Origin: Rhodobacteraceae bacterium EL53
GTDB taxonomy: Bacteria > Pseudomonadota > Alphaproteobacteria > Rhodobacterales > Rhodobacteraceae
Direction: 5' to 3'
Assembly: GCA_900313015.1 (NCBI GenBank)
Contig: OMPR01000013.1
Location: 650,725 to 714,724, forward strand
Length of the DNA: 64,000 bases
This document shows positions 17,487 to 26,702 of this stretch, piece by piece (position 1 is the stretch's first letter; the number at the start of each line of letters is the position of its first letter). The notes beneath the pieces are model-generated. The model was given only the letters and a program-made list of their open reading frames with translations. It did no database searches and was not told the DNA's origin. The position numbers and the translations under genes are program-made.

Positions 17487-18668
17487 ATGTCCCGACAGAA
17501 TTATATTTTTACCTCGGAATCCGTCTCCGAGGGGCATCCCGACAAGGTTTGCGACCGCATTTCAGACGCTGTTCTTGACGCTTTCATCGCAGAAGAGCCC
17601 GAAGCGCGCGTGGCCGCGGAAACGTTCGCGACAACCAACCGTGTTGTGATTGGTGGCGAAGTTGGCCTGTCGGACCAAGCCAAACTGCGCGATTACATGG
17701 GGCGGATCGACGAGATCGCCCGCGCCTGCATCAAAGACATCGGTTACGAGCAAGATAAATTCCACCACGAAACCGTGGAAATCACCAACCTGCTGCATGA
17801 ACAATCAGCGCATATCGCTCAAGGCGTGGATGCGGCAGAAGGCAAAGACGAAGGCGCCGGCGATCAAGGCATCATGTTTGGTTATGCCACGACAGAAACC
17901 GACGCCCTTATGCCGGCGCCGATTCAATACAGCCACGCGATCCTACGTCGCCTAGCCGAAGTTCGCAAAAATGGCACTGAACCCGCCCTCGGGCCAGATG
18001 CGAAATCGCAGCTCTCAGTCATTTACGACAATGGGAAGCCAGTTGGTGTCAGCTCGGTTGTTTTGTCGACTCAGCACCTGATCGAAGAACTCACCAGTGC
18101 CGACATCCGTGCCATTGTTGAACCCTATATCACCGAGGTTCTACCTGAAGGTTGGCTGACCGACGAGACCGAATGGCACGTGAACCCGACTGGTAAATTT
18201 GTCATTGGCGGCCCTGATGGGGACGCCGGTCTGACTGGTCGCAAAATTATAGTTGATACTTACGGTGGCGCCGCGCCGCACGGGGGCGGCGCGTTCTCGG
18301 GCAAAGATCCAACCAAGGTTGACCGGTCTGCCGCATATGCCGCGCGCTATCTCGCCAAAAACGTTGTAGCGGCTGGCATGGCGGATCGCTGCACCATTCA
18401 GCTGAGCTATGCGATTGGGGTTTCCAAGCCATTGTCGATTTACGCTGATACTCATGGCACTGGTGACGTTGACGCCGCAGCCATAGAAAAGGCGATTGAC
18501 CAAGTGATGGATTTGACCCCGCGTGGGATCCGGTCACATCTTGAGTTGAACAAGCCAATTTACGAGCGCACTGCTGCTTATGGTCACTTTGGTCGCGCAC
18601 CAGAGGCCGATGGTGGCTTTAGCTGGGAACGCACTGATCTGGTTGAGGCATTGAAAAAAGCAGTCTGA
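17487..18668 (+). CDS. metK: S-adenosylmethionine synthetase
   Basis: 393 residues from the ATG at 17487, which is preceded by the GGAG embedded in the riboswitch; the frame runs 10 codons upstream through the riboswitch, so that longer reading is rejected. Family signatures are all present: [27 protein letters not shown], and the P-loop-like [16 protein letters not shown]. The enzyme makes SAM from methionine and ATP. In this window SAM feeds tRNA methylation (trmB), miaB and other methyl transfer. A strong terminator follows. Confidence 0.98.
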   Translation: MSRQNYIFTSESVSEGHPDKVCDRISDAVLDAFIAEEPEARVAAETFATTNRVVIGGEVGLSDQAKLRDYMGRIDEIARACIKDIGYEQDKFHHETVEITNLLHEQSAHIAQGVDAAEGKDEGAGDQGIMFGYATTETDALMPAPIQYSHAILRRLAEVRKNGTEPALGPDAKSQLSVIYDNGKPVGVSSVVLSTQHLIEELTSADIRAIVEPYITEVLPEGWLTDETEWHVNPTGKFVIGGPDGDAGLTGRKIIVDTYGGAAPHGGGAFSGKDPTKVDRSAAYAARYLAKNVVAAGMADRCTIQLSYAIGVSKPLSIYADTHGTGDVDAAAIEKAIDQVMDLTPRGIRSHLELNKPIYERTAAYGHFGRAPEADGGFSWERTDLVEALKKAV

Positions 18669-18693
18669 CCCTTTGGTTAAGACATTGGTATTC

Positions 18694-18724
18694 GCGGGCG
18701 GCCTTGTGGGTCGCCCGTTTTTTA
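18694..18724 (+). terminator. Rho-independent terminator of metK
   Basis: CGGGCG and CGCCCG pair around a GCCTTGTGGGT loop, followed by a run of T residues interrupted once, 26 bases after the metK stop. Confidence 0.85.
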
Positions 18725-18784
18725 TTTTATCTGTCCGTTTTTTGGGCGCGCGTCGTGGTTGAGCGCAGGTTTTGAGTGTGTTTG

Positions 18785-19306
18785 ATGCAGAGAATAATGG
18801 TGATTGGTGGCCCGGGCTCGGGAAAATCTACTTTGGCGCGGGTGTTGGGCGCACGGCTTGATTTGCCCGTCGTTCATATGGATCCGATCTATTGGCTAGG
18901 TGACTGGGTCGAGCGCAGCAAAAATGACACCATGCAGATGGCGCGGGCTGCGGCAGATCAACCGGCATGGGTTTTCGAGGGCAATCATTCGTCCAGCATG
19001 GAGTATCGCGCTGAACGGGCCGAGATGATTATCTTTTTAGACATGCCGCAACCTTTGCGGCTGTGGCGGGTATTTTGGCGGTCCATTCGATATTGGGGGC
19101 AGACGCGACCGGATATGGGACCCAATTGCCCCGAACGGTTTGATGCAGAGTTTTTGAAGTTCTGTTGGAACTATGACAACGACGGGCGTCTGCGCGCTTT
19201 ATCTTTTGTCGACGACTGGCGCACCAAGCGATTGGTGCACGTATTGCGCAGCCGATCCGAAGTGTCCCTTTTTGTCGATACCCTAAGCGCTAAGAATATC
19301 CTTTGA
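18785..19306 (+). CDS. P-loop nucleotide kinase-like protein (FlaR/adenylate-kinase-like)
   Basis: 173 residues from the ATG at 18785; a GTG at 18776 is an alternative. The protein opens with a Walker A loop, VIGGPGSGKSTLARVLGARL. It continues VVHMDPIYW and WVFEGNHSSSMEYRAERAEMIIFLDMP, the pattern of the so-called DNA topology modulation protein FlaR family, which is really a small-molecule or nucleotide kinase-like ATPase family. Many tryptophan and arginine residues in LWRVFWRSIRYWG fit the lid region. The substrate is unknown. It lies alone between the metK terminator and trmB. Confidence 0.85.
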   Translation: MQRIMVIGGPGSGKSTLARVLGARLDLPVVHMDPIYWLGDWVERSKNDTMQMARAAADQPAWVFEGNHSSSMEYRAERAEMIIFLDMPQPLRLWRVFWRSIRYWGQTRPDMGPNCPERFDAEFLKFCWNYDNDGRLRALSFVDDWRTKRLVHVLRSRSEVSLFVDTLSAKNIL

Positions 19307-19429
19307 GGAAGGTGGCAAGACCGTTTGGTCACCGCCAGTGGGGCTTTCGAAGTGATTCCAACGCGTAAAACCGCAGATGAGTAAGCGAAACCTTGCGTGC
19401 GGGGCATCTAGGGTTTATGGCCCCGGGCC

Positions 19430-20140
19430 ATGAGCACCGATCATCCCCAGCGCCCGCATCGCAACTTTTATGGCCGTTTCAAGGGAAAGCACCTGAAGCA
19501 GAGCCAAAAGACCTATCTGGATGAGGACCTTGCGGCCCTCTCACCCGGAGCCGTGGATTGGGAAACTAACCCAGAGCGCACCAATCTGGATTTGGATGGA
19601 TTGTTTGGGGGGCGTCCTGTCTGGCTTGAAATCGGGTTTGGTGGCGGGGAGCACCTTGTTCATCAGGCGGCCAACAATCCGGACGTAGGTATTATTGGCG
19701 CGGAACCCTACATCAACGGTGTTGCGATGCTGTTGGGGAAAATTCGCCGCGCTAACGCTGATAATCTGGCGGTGCATCCCGGCGATGCGCGCGATCTGTT
19801 TGACGTTTTGCCAGATCAGAGTATTTCCAAAGCATTTCTGCTTTACCCTGACCCGTGGCCCAAAACACGTCATCACCGCCGGCGGTTTGTGACGCAAGAA
19901 CATTTGGTTCCCTTGGCGCGTGTACTCAAGCCCGGCGCGATCTTTCGTGTTGCGACTGATATCGAGGATTACGTGCGCCAAACTTTGGAAGAAGTGCCAA
20001 AGGCAGGTTTCGAATGGTTGGCGGAGCGTCCCACCGATTGGCGCGAACCATGGGATGATTGGATCTCGACCCGATACGAGCAAAAGGCATTGCGCGAAGA
20101 CAGGGTGCCGCACTACCTGACATTTCGTCGACAGGGCTGA
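19430..20140 (+). CDS. trmB: tRNA (guanine-N7-)-methyltransferase
   Basis: 236 residues. The SAM-binding motif I is LEIGFGGGEHLVHQA, and the TrmB signature LLYPDPWPKTRHHRRRFV is intact; the final region DWISTRYEQKALR is the tRNA-binding end. The enzyme methylates G46 in the variable loop of tRNAs using SAM. No strong ribosome site is visible just upstream of the ATG; the first residues MSTDHPQRPHRNFYGRFKG look native for this order. Confidence 0.96.
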   Translation: MSTDHPQRPHRNFYGRFKGKHLKQSQKTYLDEDLAALSPGAVDWETNPERTNLDLDGLFGGRPVWLEIGFGGGEHLVHQAANNPDVGIIGAEPYINGVAMLLGKIRRANADNLAVHPGDARDLFDVLPDQSISKAFLLYPDPWPKTRHHRRRFVTQEHLVPLARVLKPGAIFRVATDIEDYVRQTLEEVPKAGFEWLAERPTDWREPWDDWISTRYEQKALREDRVPHYLTFRRQG

Positions 20141-20188
20141 GTTCTGCGTTAGAGTGTTCTCATTGAGACACTTAACAAGGCGCATTTC

Positions 20189-21280
20189 ATGTCTGACATT
20201 CGGATCACAAATTGCCACACGCACCTGTTTCATTCCAAGCATGTGCCAGTGAACTATCCCTATTGGGCTTTGCGTCCGTTTAAAAGGATGCCGCTTCTGA
20301 TCAAAGGGTTGGAACGCGGGATGGCCTTGATCGGGCAACAGCCTGTCGCTGAAAAGTTAAGCCGTCTATATCGATTCCAGCAAGAAACCCAAGAAGGCAG
20401 TCAGCGCGCGATCTTGGACAACTTGCGTCAGCACTATCCGTCGAACACCCGTTTCGTGGTACTGCCGATGGAGCTGTCTGCTTTTGGTTATGGAAAGCCC
20501 GAGCTTTCGATGCGTGACCAGCATGATGAGCTCGCAGCCTTACGCCGAGATCCTGATGTCGGGGCTTATGTCATCCCCTTTGCCACGATTGATCCACGCG
20601 CAGACCCCCGCGCGACCGAGCTGTGGCGTGCGATTGATGATCTAGGCTTTAAAGGTGTCAAAATTTATCCGCGCCTTGGATTCGCCCCGGATGATCCACG
20701 ACTGATGGCGCATGTCTATCCCAAGATGGAAGAGCTAGGACTGCCGCTGATGACGCATTGTTCCCGTGGTGGGGTACAGGGCAGGATGCTGTCTGACCAT
20801 TGGGCGGATCGCTATACCGATCCGGAGGCCTACATCCCGGTTATGAAGGCCTTTCCCAAGTTGCGTATCTGTCTGGCGCATTTCGGCGGTCAAAAAGATT
20901 GGGCCGCCTATGTGAACCCGGATCGGGCAACGCCCCTTGCGGATGAATACCGTGACAATTGGCAGATCAAAATCCGTAAGATGATTTGCAGCGGCAAATA
21001 CCCGGGCCTGTGGACCGACATTTCCTACACCCTGTTTCATTTTGAGGACTACGTTCCGTTCCTTCGCTTGTTTCTGGGCGGCGAAGCGTCGGATCAAGAC
21101 GTGGATGAGGAAACCAAGCTGCTCCGCAGTCGTGTTTTGTTTGGGTCTGACTTTTACATGACCCGACAAGAAGAGCTGTCAGAACGTGCCGTGTGCTTTC
21201 GTTTGCGCAATGCCTTGGGCGAAGATGTCTTTCGCCAGATCGCCGAAGAAAACCCGGTGCAGTGGTTGGGCGAGGTCTGA
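20189..21280 (+). CDS. Amidohydrolase (COG2159 type)
   Basis: 363 residues of the amidohydrolase-2 family. Metal ligands are suggested by ITNCHTHLF near the N-terminus, LMTHCSRGG and LAHFGGQ in the middle, and LFGSDFYM near the C-terminus. The family contains metal-dependent decarboxylases and hydrolases (for example ACMSD and uracil-ring enzymes), so a decarboxylase activity is as likely as hydrolysis. No signal peptide. ACAAGGCGC lies upstream of the ATG. It sits between trmB and aroA without obvious metabolic connection. Confidence 0.88.
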   Translation: MSDIRITNCHTHLFHSKHVPVNYPYWALRPFKRMPLLIKGLERGMALIGQQPVAEKLSRLYRFQQETQEGSQRAILDNLRQHYPSNTRFVVLPMELSAFGYGKPELSMRDQHDELAALRRDPDVGAYVIPFATIDPRADPRATELWRAIDDLGFKGVKIYPRLGFAPDDPRLMAHVYPKMEELGLPLMTHCSRGGVQGRMLSDHWADRYTDPEAYIPVMKAFPKLRICLAHFGGQKDWAAYVNPDRATPLADEYRDNWQIKIRKMICSGKYPGLWTDISYTLFHFEDYVPFLRLFLGGEASDQDVDEETKLLRSRVLFGSDFYMTRQEELSERAVCFRLRNALGEDVFRQIAEENPVQWLGEV

Positions 21281-21356
21281 CCCGTGTCTTTGCGGCTGGA
21301 CGATTTGGGCCCAATTCGCTACTTCGCTAGCTAAGTTAGCGCAAAAGGAAGCTCTC

Positions 21357-22703
21357 ATGTCCGGACACGGTACGCCAATCCCGATGACGTCATCCCCCTG
21401 TGGCCCGCTGAGCGGTGTGGCCGAAGTGCCCGGAGATAAATCGATTTCGCATCGGTCCCTGATTTTGGGTGCGATGGCCGTTGGTGAAACCAAGATCACG
21501 GGCTTGCTCGAAGGTGAGGACGTGTTGGACACGGCCAAAGCAATGCGGGCACTGGGCGCTGAAGTGATTGACCATGGCAACGGCAGCTGGAGCGTTCACG
21601 GTGTGGGTGTCGGGGGCTTTGCCGAGCCCGAGAATGTGATTGATTGCGGCAATTCTGGAACCGGGGTTCGCCTGCTCATGGGAGCGGTGGCAACATGCCC
21701 GATTTCCGTGACCTTTACTGGAGACGCGAGCCTGAATGGTCGCCCCATGGCGCGAGTCACCGACCCGCTGGCCTTATTTGGCACGCAGGCCGTGGGACGC
21801 AAGGGTGGGCGTTTGCCAATGACAATCGTTGGCGCGGCTGAGCCTGTGCCTGTGCGTTACGAGGTGCCGATGCCCTCTGCTCAGGTGAAGTCAGCGGTTT
21901 TGCTGGCGGGGTTGAATGCGCCGGGTCAGACCGTGGTGATTGAAAAAGAAGCCACCCGTGATCACTCAGAACGCATGTTGGCAGGCTTTGGCGCCGAGAT
22001 CACAACCGAGCAAACCGCAGACGGGCGCGTGATCACGCTGACAGGTCAGCCAGAATTGAATCCGCAAGTGATTGCTGTCCCGCGTGATCCGTCGTCTGCG
22101 GCGTTTCCAGTGTGCGCCGCCTTGTTGGCGCCGGGATCAGACGTGTTGGTGCCGGGCATTGGGTTGAACCCAACACGGGCCGGATTGTTCACAACACTGC
22201 GCGAGATGGGTGCTGATCTGACCTATGAAAACGAGCGCCTTGAAGGCGGCGAACCGGTTGCTGATCTACGCGCACGGTACTCGCCCAGCATGGTTGGCGT
22301 TGTTGTCCCCCCTGAGCGGGCCGCCAGCATGATTGACGAATACCCTGTTCTCTCAGCTATTGCGGCAAATGCCACCGGCATTACCATGATGGCGGGCGTC
22401 AAAGAGTTGCGCGTGAAAGAAAGTGATCGCATTGATGCGATGGCGCGCGGTTTGCGCGCAAATGGCGTCGAAGTCGATGAGGGCGCTGATTGGTGGTCGG
22501 TGACCGGAATGGGGATTGGCAATGTTCCCGGTGGTGGTACCTGCGAGAGCTTTTTGGATCACCGGATCGCCATGTCGTTCATGGTCCTGGGGATGGGGGC
22601 GCAAAATCCTGTGTCGGTGGATGATGGCGGCCCGATTGCAACGTCTTTCCCGATCTTTGAACCACTCATGACGCAGTTGGGTGCAAAAGTCAGCCGCGAC
22701 TAA
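21357..22703 (+). CDS. aroA: 3-phosphoshikimate 1-carboxyvinyltransferase (EPSP synthase)
   Basis: 448 residues from the ATG at 21357 with AAAGGAAG upstream; the frame runs 57 codons further upstream into the amidohydrolase gene and is rejected. The phosphoshikimate/PEP signatures are present: [46 protein letters not shown], and [18 protein letters not shown]. The sequence has the features of class II EPSP synthases, as is common in alphaproteobacteria. The product feeds chorismate and so tryptophan (trpF and trpB are in this window). Confidence 0.97.
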   Translation: MSGHGTPIPMTSSPCGPLSGVAEVPGDKSISHRSLILGAMAVGETKITGLLEGEDVLDTAKAMRALGAEVIDHGNGSWSVHGVGVGGFAEPENVIDCGNSGTGVRLLMGAVATCPISVTFTGDASLNGRPMARVTDPLALFGTQAVGRKGGRLPMTIVGAAEPVPVRYEVPMPSAQVKSAVLLAGLNAPGQTVVIEKEATRDHSERMLAGFGAEITTEQTADGRVITLTGQPELNPQVIAVPRDPSSAAFPVCAALLAPGSDVLVPGIGLNPTRAGLFTTLREMGADLTYENERLEGGEPVADLRARYSPSMVGVVVPPERAASMIDEYPVLSAIAANATGITMMAGVKELRVKESDRIDAMARGLRANGVEVDEGADWWSVTGMGIGNVPGGGTCESFLDHRIAMSFMVLGMGAQNPVSVDDGGPIATSFPIFEPLMTQLGAKVSRD

Positions 22704-22718
22704 CAAGGCGACAAACGG

Positions 22719-22740
22719 CATGGGCCAGAGGTGGCCCATG
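22719..22740. terminator. Perfect inverted repeat between convergent aroA and small membrane-protein gene
   Basis: CATGGGCCA and TGGCCCATG form a 9-bp stem with a GAGG loop, 16 bases after aroA. No T-run; a bidirectional terminator is the simplest reading. Confidence 0.55.
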
Positions 22741-22750
22741 CACGGCGGCG

Positions 22751-22936
22751 TCAGAGGTAACCCATAGAATAGCCCATGGTTCCGATTCCGATCAGGGACC
22801 AAACGGCCAAGGTGAACCAATAAAGGCCCGGATTTTCGTCTCGGGCGACTGGTTCCCACAGATATGTGTATCCCATAAACAGATCTTTGATGGCCCAAAG
22901 GATCAAGCCGATCCCCACATAAAACCAGATATCCAT
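22751..22936 (-). CDS. Small two-helix membrane protein
   Basis: 61 residues, function unknown. Two hydrophobic segments are evident (WFYVGIGLILWAIKDLFMGY and YWFTLAVWSLIGIGTMGYSM), separated by a polar loop with EPVARDENPG. AGGAAAAAC before the ATG is a fitting ribosome site. The amphipathic, aromatic-rich helices and intact start signals support a real gene. Confidence 0.72.
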   Translation of the reverse strand: MDIWFYVGIGLILWAIKDLFMGYTYLWEPVARDENPGLYWFTLAVWSLIGIGTMGYSMGYL

Positions 22937-23168
22937 GTTTTTCCTCGTTAATGGTGCGTAATGTTTTGAAATTACGTAACAGCAGATGTGTGATCTGGCC
23001 TAAGGTATCAAGAGAAATTAGCGAACGATCACTTATTTTTAGATATTTTGCAGCCAGAACCAGCATCAAGAGGCAAGGAGTACACTCTAATCTGATGTCT
23101 TGAGCCTGTTGCTGCCTATATGCCGTTCGATCAAAGACAATTGACCTTGGTTTTGGTGTTCGCACTCC

Positions 23169-23211
23169 GGCTCTGGGCTCTGGGCTCTGGGCTCTGGGCT
23201 CTGGGTGCTGG
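23169..23211. repeat. Heptanucleotide tandem repeat (GGCTCTG, about 5 copies)
   Basis: Four exact copies of GGCTCTG and a fifth diverged copy (GGTGCTG) lie head to tail in the 550-bp gap between the small membrane-protein gene and cmk. Seven is not a multiple of three, so copy-number change would shift any reading frame. Apart from this repeat and the hydrolase relic just downstream, 22937-23486 shows no gene. Confidence 0.8.
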
Positions 23212-23234
23212 CAAGGGGTCCCTCTGCGATATGT

Positions 23235-23383
23235 GGTGGGGTGGCTGTATCGGCACTTTATTGGACCAATCCGAGCAAAGATATGGCGGTTGTCTTTATG
23301 ATTCAGAACCTAGAACAACAGGCCCATTACCGTTCTGCATTGCAAACATGGTGTATGAGGCGCAGGCTAATCCGGCGCAATAA
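23235..23383 (+). pseudogene. Relic of the C-terminus of a beta-lactamase-family serine hydrolase
   Basis: One frame reads GGVAVSALYWTNPSKDMAVVF followed by MIQNLEQQAHYRSALQT. This is very like the end of serine beta-lactamase-like hydrolases, which run GGx...xWIDPKEDLAVVFMTQ and then a tyrosine-containing helix. The continuation expected there (MVYEA...) occurs in another frame (NMVYEAQANPAQ and a stop at 23383), so a frameshift is present. No upstream SxxK-containing body exists; the sequence before it is the heptamer repeat. I read it as a truncated, frameshifted fragment; whether it derives from a gene once located here or was brought in is unknown. Confidence 0.5.
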
Positions 23384-23486
23384 CATTTGGTTAAGACCTG
23401 CGAATGGGGCGGTCTTGTGAACTCTCAGGGATTGCATCCGCTGGCGTGTCAGAGAATAAAGGCCAAGTGATAGGAAAGAGGCACTG

Positions 23487-24104
23487 ATGCGGTTCACCAT
23501 AGCAATAGACGGCCCTGCAGCGGCGGGTAAAGGCACAATTTCTAAAGGGGTGGCCGCGCATTTCGGCTTTGCTCATCTGGATACGGGCCTGCTGTATCGT
23601 GCGGTTGGGCGGCGAACTCTGCTGGGGGAGCAGCCCAAAACAGCTGCGCTGGCTCTTTTACCTGAGGATTTGAACCGGGACGACTTGCGTACGGCTGAGG
23701 TTGCTCAAGCGGCAAGCCGGGTTGCCGTTGTGCCCGAGGTGCGCGCCGCATTGTTGGATTTCCAACGGGCGTTTGCCGGACGTGCAGGAGGGGCGGTATT
23801 GGATGGTCGCGACATCGGAACCGTGATTTGCCCTAACGCCGAGGCAAAGCTGTTTGTCACTGCCAGTGCAGAGGTCCGGGCAGAACGTCGGTATCTGGAG
23901 CTGACTGGAAATGGCAGTCAGGTGACCCGAGATCAGGTTCTTGCGGATGTCAAAGAACGCGACGCTCGGGATATGGAGCGCTCCGAAGCCCCCCTGAAAC
24001 CAGCGCTGGACGCTGTCACGATCGATACCAGTAGCTTGAGCATTCCCGATGCATTGCGTTTGGCCATTGAGCAAATCCAGCTGAAAATTTCAGTAGCTGG
24101 CTAA
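23487..24104 (+). CDS. cmk: (d)CMP kinase
   Basis: 205 residues. The P-loop [17 protein letters not shown], the [12 protein letters not shown] substrate segment, and [20 protein letters not shown] are classic Cmk features. The enzyme phosphorylates CMP and dCMP. In many proteobacteria cmk is directly followed by rpsA and ihfB; here rpsA begins 4.8 kb later, with unrelated genes between. The ATG at 23487 has AGGAAAGAGG upstream. Confidence 0.96.
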   Translation: MRFTIAIDGPAAAGKGTISKGVAAHFGFAHLDTGLLYRAVGRRTLLGEQPKTAALALLPEDLNRDDLRTAEVAQAASRVAVVPEVRAALLDFQRAFAGRAGGAVLDGRDIGTVICPNAEAKLFVTASAEVRAERRYLELTGNGSQVTRDQVLADVKERDARDMERSEAPLKPALDAVTIDTSSLSIPDALRLAIEQIQLKISVAG

Positions 24105-24122
24105 GCCCAAAGCATCAAAAGT

Positions 24123-24146
24123 TGGGGCACGCAAACGCGCGCCCCA
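24123..24146. terminator. Hairpin between convergent cmk and YHS-domain gene
   Basis: TGGGGC and GCCCCA can pair across a GC-rich 12-base loop that itself contains GCGCGC. It lies 19 bases past cmk; no T-run. Confidence 0.45.
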
Positions 24147-24155
24147 GTTCATTGA

Positions 24156-24635
24156 TCAAAGATCAGAAACAGCCGTATGTTTGATTTGGCCCCATTGGGT
24201 GTCAGCGGTTTTCGCAGTGCCGATAACATCTTTCATAAAGGCCTCGCGGGTCCCTGCGTTCAGGAAGAGAAACAGTTTTCCGTCGTGGACAAGGAACTGA
24301 TCCGGGTCCCCGTCGAATTTCTTGCCAACTGAAACCCCAAAAGAACAAAAGCCACCATGTTGTGGCACGTATTGTGCTGGATCGGCTTCAAACGCCTTTT
24401 GGTTTTCGGCGCTGGCGAAATAGTACGAAGCACCATCAAAAGTTGCTGAAAACTCCGACGTCCCTTCGACAGATTTACCGCTACTCAGCAAGGCCACGGG
24501 ATCAGAGCCGTGCACCGCTAGCGGGGCACCTGCTGCAGAAATTCCGTTAGAAACGTTGATTTCATCCGCAGCAAATGCGGGTGCTGCAATCAAGGGCAAG
24601 GTGGCAAGAACGGTAGAGAGAATGAGCTTGTTCAT
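24156..24635 (-). CDS. Secreted YHS-domain protein
   Basis: 159 residues with a clear Sec signal peptide (cleavage after AFA, about residue 22). The body is a YHS-type module: GSDPVALLSSGKSVEGTSEFSA, FDGASYYFASAENQKAFEADPAQYVPQHGGFCSFGVS. This family is often linked to copper or other metal handling; the Cys in GGFCSFG and nearby histidine are candidate ligands. It is transcribed away from the next gene across a 222-bp AT-rich gap with no other gene. Confidence 0.85.
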   Translation of the reverse strand: MNKLILSTVLATLPLIAAPAFAADEINVSNGISAAGAPLAVHGSDPVALLSSGKSVEGTSEFSATFDGASYYFASAENQKAFEADPAQYVPQHGGFCSFGVSVGKKFDGDPDQFLVHDGKLFLFLNAGTREAFMKDVIGTAKTADTQWGQIKHTAVSDL

Positions 24636-24857
24636 CGTGTATCCTATCGTGTTTGAATGTGTGTTTCGGGTCTTGTTTGTCCCGATGAGGTCAACTTAGG
24701 CACAAGCAACGATACGTTTAATCGCAGATCCACCTAACAACTTTGCAGATCGTCCAAATGTCCGGGGTAGTGGTCGTAAACCTCACTCACCAATCTGTGT
24801 CTCGCTCTATTTCAGCCCCACCTTTAGACTGAGAGCAGTTTCACAGGAGTTCAAAAT

Positions 24858-25373
24858 ATGATCCGCCTTGCACTTCTCTTGTATTGTATTGCGACAACCG
24901 CATTCGCTCAGGAGGCGGAAGAGTCGATGACCTACGAGCGTCTTGGCAATATCATCTTTACCCTAGACCCCGACGCCATACCCGAGGGGCCGGGATTTCG
25001 AATGACCGTGGCCAACGTGCCTTTGATCGTTGTCACGGATGCCAGTGCCGACAGGATGCGTGCAATGATTCCAATCCGGTCGGCGCAGGATCTGACCGCC
25101 GCGGACCTGAACCGGATGATGCAAGCGAATTTCGACACGGCATTGGATGCAAGATACGCAATCGCCAACGACACGTTGTGGGCGACGTTCATTCACCCGT
25201 TGGCTCCTTTGGAAAAGGATCAGTTTATTTCAGGGCTGGCACAGGCGGTGAACATCGCCAAGACCTATGGAACGTTGTATTCAGGGGGCGCAGCCCAATA
25301 TGGTGGTGGGGATAGTGGCAACTTGCAACGCGCCCTGATTGATGAGTTGCTGAAAAAGGGGGAAGAGCTTTAG
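24858..25373 (+). CDS. Secreted protein of unknown function, possibly YbjN/chaperone-like fold
   Basis: 171 residues. A short signal peptide (MIRLALLLYCIATTAFA) is followed by an alpha/beta domain: MTYERLGNIIFTLDPDA, FRMTVANVPLIVVTDASADRM, then IRSAQDLTAADLNRMMQANF and TLWATFIHPLAPLEKDQFISGLAQAVNIA. The order (helix, strand pair, 'DLTAADLNRMM' helix, strand, 'PLEKDQFISGL' helix) resembles YbjN or CesT-type folds, but this is only fold-level intuition. AGGAG lies upstream of the ATG. It ends in a Gly/Lys/Glu-rich helix. Confidence 0.75.
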   Translation: MIRLALLLYCIATTAFAQEAEESMTYERLGNIIFTLDPDAIPEGPGFRMTVANVPLIVVTDASADRMRAMIPIRSAQDLTAADLNRMMQANFDTALDARYAIANDTLWATFIHPLAPLEKDQFISGLAQAVNIAKTYGTLYSGGAAQYGGGDSGNLQRALIDELLKKGEEL

Positions 25374-25418
25374 TGGCTCTTTTTATGGTTAGCCTCTGAT
25401 CTTACGTATGCCGGTCAA

Positions 25419-25799
25419 TCAAGCGCTCTTCGGCTCTTTTTCGGCGTCTTCGTCATAACGTGCGCGCGCGGAATCAATATTCGGCAAGTTTTCCAAGGCC
25501 CAAAGACCGATGGCGGTGACGGGCTCCCGAAACGAATCCCCCAAAGGCGTCAAAGCATATTCCACTTTGGGTGGGATTGTTGGGTAATAGGTGCGACTGA
25601 CCAGCCCGTCGCGCTCCATCTCGCGCAATGTAAGGCTGAGCATTCGTTGGGAAATGCCCAAATGGCGCTTTAACTCATTGAAACGCAATACGCCGTATTG
25701 GGCCAATGAGATAACAATCAAAACGCTCCACCGATCACCAACGCGGCTTAGGACTTCGTTTATGCGTTGGCAGTCCGGACATCCGTTTGTTTGGGCCAT
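25419..25799 (-). CDS. HxlR-family transcriptional regulator
   Basis: 126 residues. A CPDCQRINEVLSRVGDRWSVLIV N-terminus and the winged helix LRFNELKRHLGISQRMLSLTLREMERDGLVSRTYYPTIPPKVEYALTPLG are diagnostic of HxlR proteins. The Cys in CPDC may sense redox state or electrophiles, as in several family members. It is divergent from a nitroreductase gene, a frequent HxlR target; the 126-bp intergenic region contains TTACATAAGTATAC, a candidate operator. Confidence 0.92.
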   Translation of the reverse strand: MAQTNGCPDCQRINEVLSRVGDRWSVLIVISLAQYGVLRFNELKRHLGISQRMLSLTLREMERDGLVSRTYYPTIPPKVEYALTPLGDSFREPVTAIGLWALENLPNIDSARARYDEDAEKEPKSA

Positions 25800-25925
25800 G
25801 GTGGTTCCCTTTGTGTAACCGGGTCTCAGTAATGTGCCTTCTTGTGGCGTTTTCTGGTGTCACCTATATCGCCAGTTACATAAGTATACCACCCCGGCCG
25901 AATGCCGCGACACAGGACAGAATAT

Positions 25926-26567
25926 ATGACCCACAGCACGCTGATCGAGAAACTGAACTGGCGCTACGCAACAAAAAAGATGGACCCGTCCAAAGCGGTT
26001 CCTCAGGAAAAGGTTGATCAAATCGTCGAGGCGATCCGCATGACGCCCACATCTAGTGGCACGCAGCCATTTGAGTTGTTTGTGATCACCAACCCTGAAA
26101 TTAGGGCTGAAATTCAGCCCCATGCCTGGAATCAGGCACAGATCACCGAAGGCTCGCACCTGCTGGTGTTCGCGGCTTGGGATAACTACTCGGCGGATCG
26201 TATCGATGCTGTGACCCAACAAATGACGGATGAACGCGGCGAAATCCCGATGCTGAATCAGTACTACGATAATCTCAAGGCGACTTATTTGCCACGCGAG
26301 GAGCAGGTGAACCATGACCACGCAGCGCGTCAGGCCTATATCGCGCTAGGGTTCGCATTGGCAGCGGCGGCTGAATTGGATGTGGACAGCACCCCCATGG
26401 AAGGGTTCGACCCTGCCAAGGTCGATGAGATCCTGAACCTGAAAGAACGAGGCCTGCGGTCTGTGTTGTTGTTGCCTTTGGGATATCGCCAGGAAGGGGC
26501 TGACTGGTTGCTGCCGATGAAAAAGGTGCGCAAGTCACACAAGTCTTTTGTGACAGAAATCGCCTAA
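25926..26567 (+). CDS. NAD(P)H-dependent nitroreductase-family oxidoreductase
   Basis: 213 residues from the ATG at 25926, with AGGACAGA upstream; eight more upstream codons are open but unsupported. The N-terminus (IEKLNWRYATKKMDPSKAV) and RMTPTSSGTQPFELFVITNP form the FMN-binding part of the NfsB/NfnB type. The later segment LNLKERGLRSVLLLPLGYRQ is also typical. It reduces quinones or nitroaromatics with NAD(P)H. Control by the divergent HxlR regulator is likely. Confidence 0.92.
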   Translation: MTHSTLIEKLNWRYATKKMDPSKAVPQEKVDQIVEAIRMTPTSSGTQPFELFVITNPEIRAEIQPHAWNQAQITEGSHLLVFAAWDNYSADRIDAVTQQMTDERGEIPMLNQYYDNLKATYLPREEQVNHDHAARQAYIALGFALAAAAELDVDSTPMEGFDPAKVDEILNLKERGLRSVLLLPLGYRQEGADWLLPMKKVRKSHKSFVTEIA

Positions 26568-26580
26568 CACCAATAAACTC

Positions 26581-26666
26581 CGAGCCACGGAATTTTCACG
26601 TGGCTCGAAGCGTGTCGCTCTAACTTATGTGAGTGGTGGATTTGCCAATGGCAAAGTTAGAGCGAC
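26581..26666. repeat. Cluster of perfect inverted repeats
   Basis: Three stems lie in tandem after the nitroreductase gene. CGAGCCACG/CGTGGCTCG (26581-26607) has a 9-base loop. GTCGCTCTAACTT/AAGTTAGAGCGAC (26614-26626 and 26654-26666) has 13-bp perfect arms. Inside its loop TTTGCC/GGCAAA forms a third stem. None is followed by a T-run. They fill the gap between convergent genes and mark the edge of an AT-richer stretch. Confidence 0.8.
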
Positions 26667-26702
26667 TAACCCTTCTTCTATCAATAGCTTCCTTGCGCAT
26701 TG

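Noticed and set aside
21186-21356. N-terminal extension of aroA
   Set aside because: The extension overlaps the amidohydrolase gene in another frame; the ATG at 21357 has a ribosome site and gives the normal length.
23169-23211. Possible CRISPR-like repeat
   Set aside because: The unit is 7 bases with no spacers, so it is a simple tandem repeat; no cas genes are nearby.
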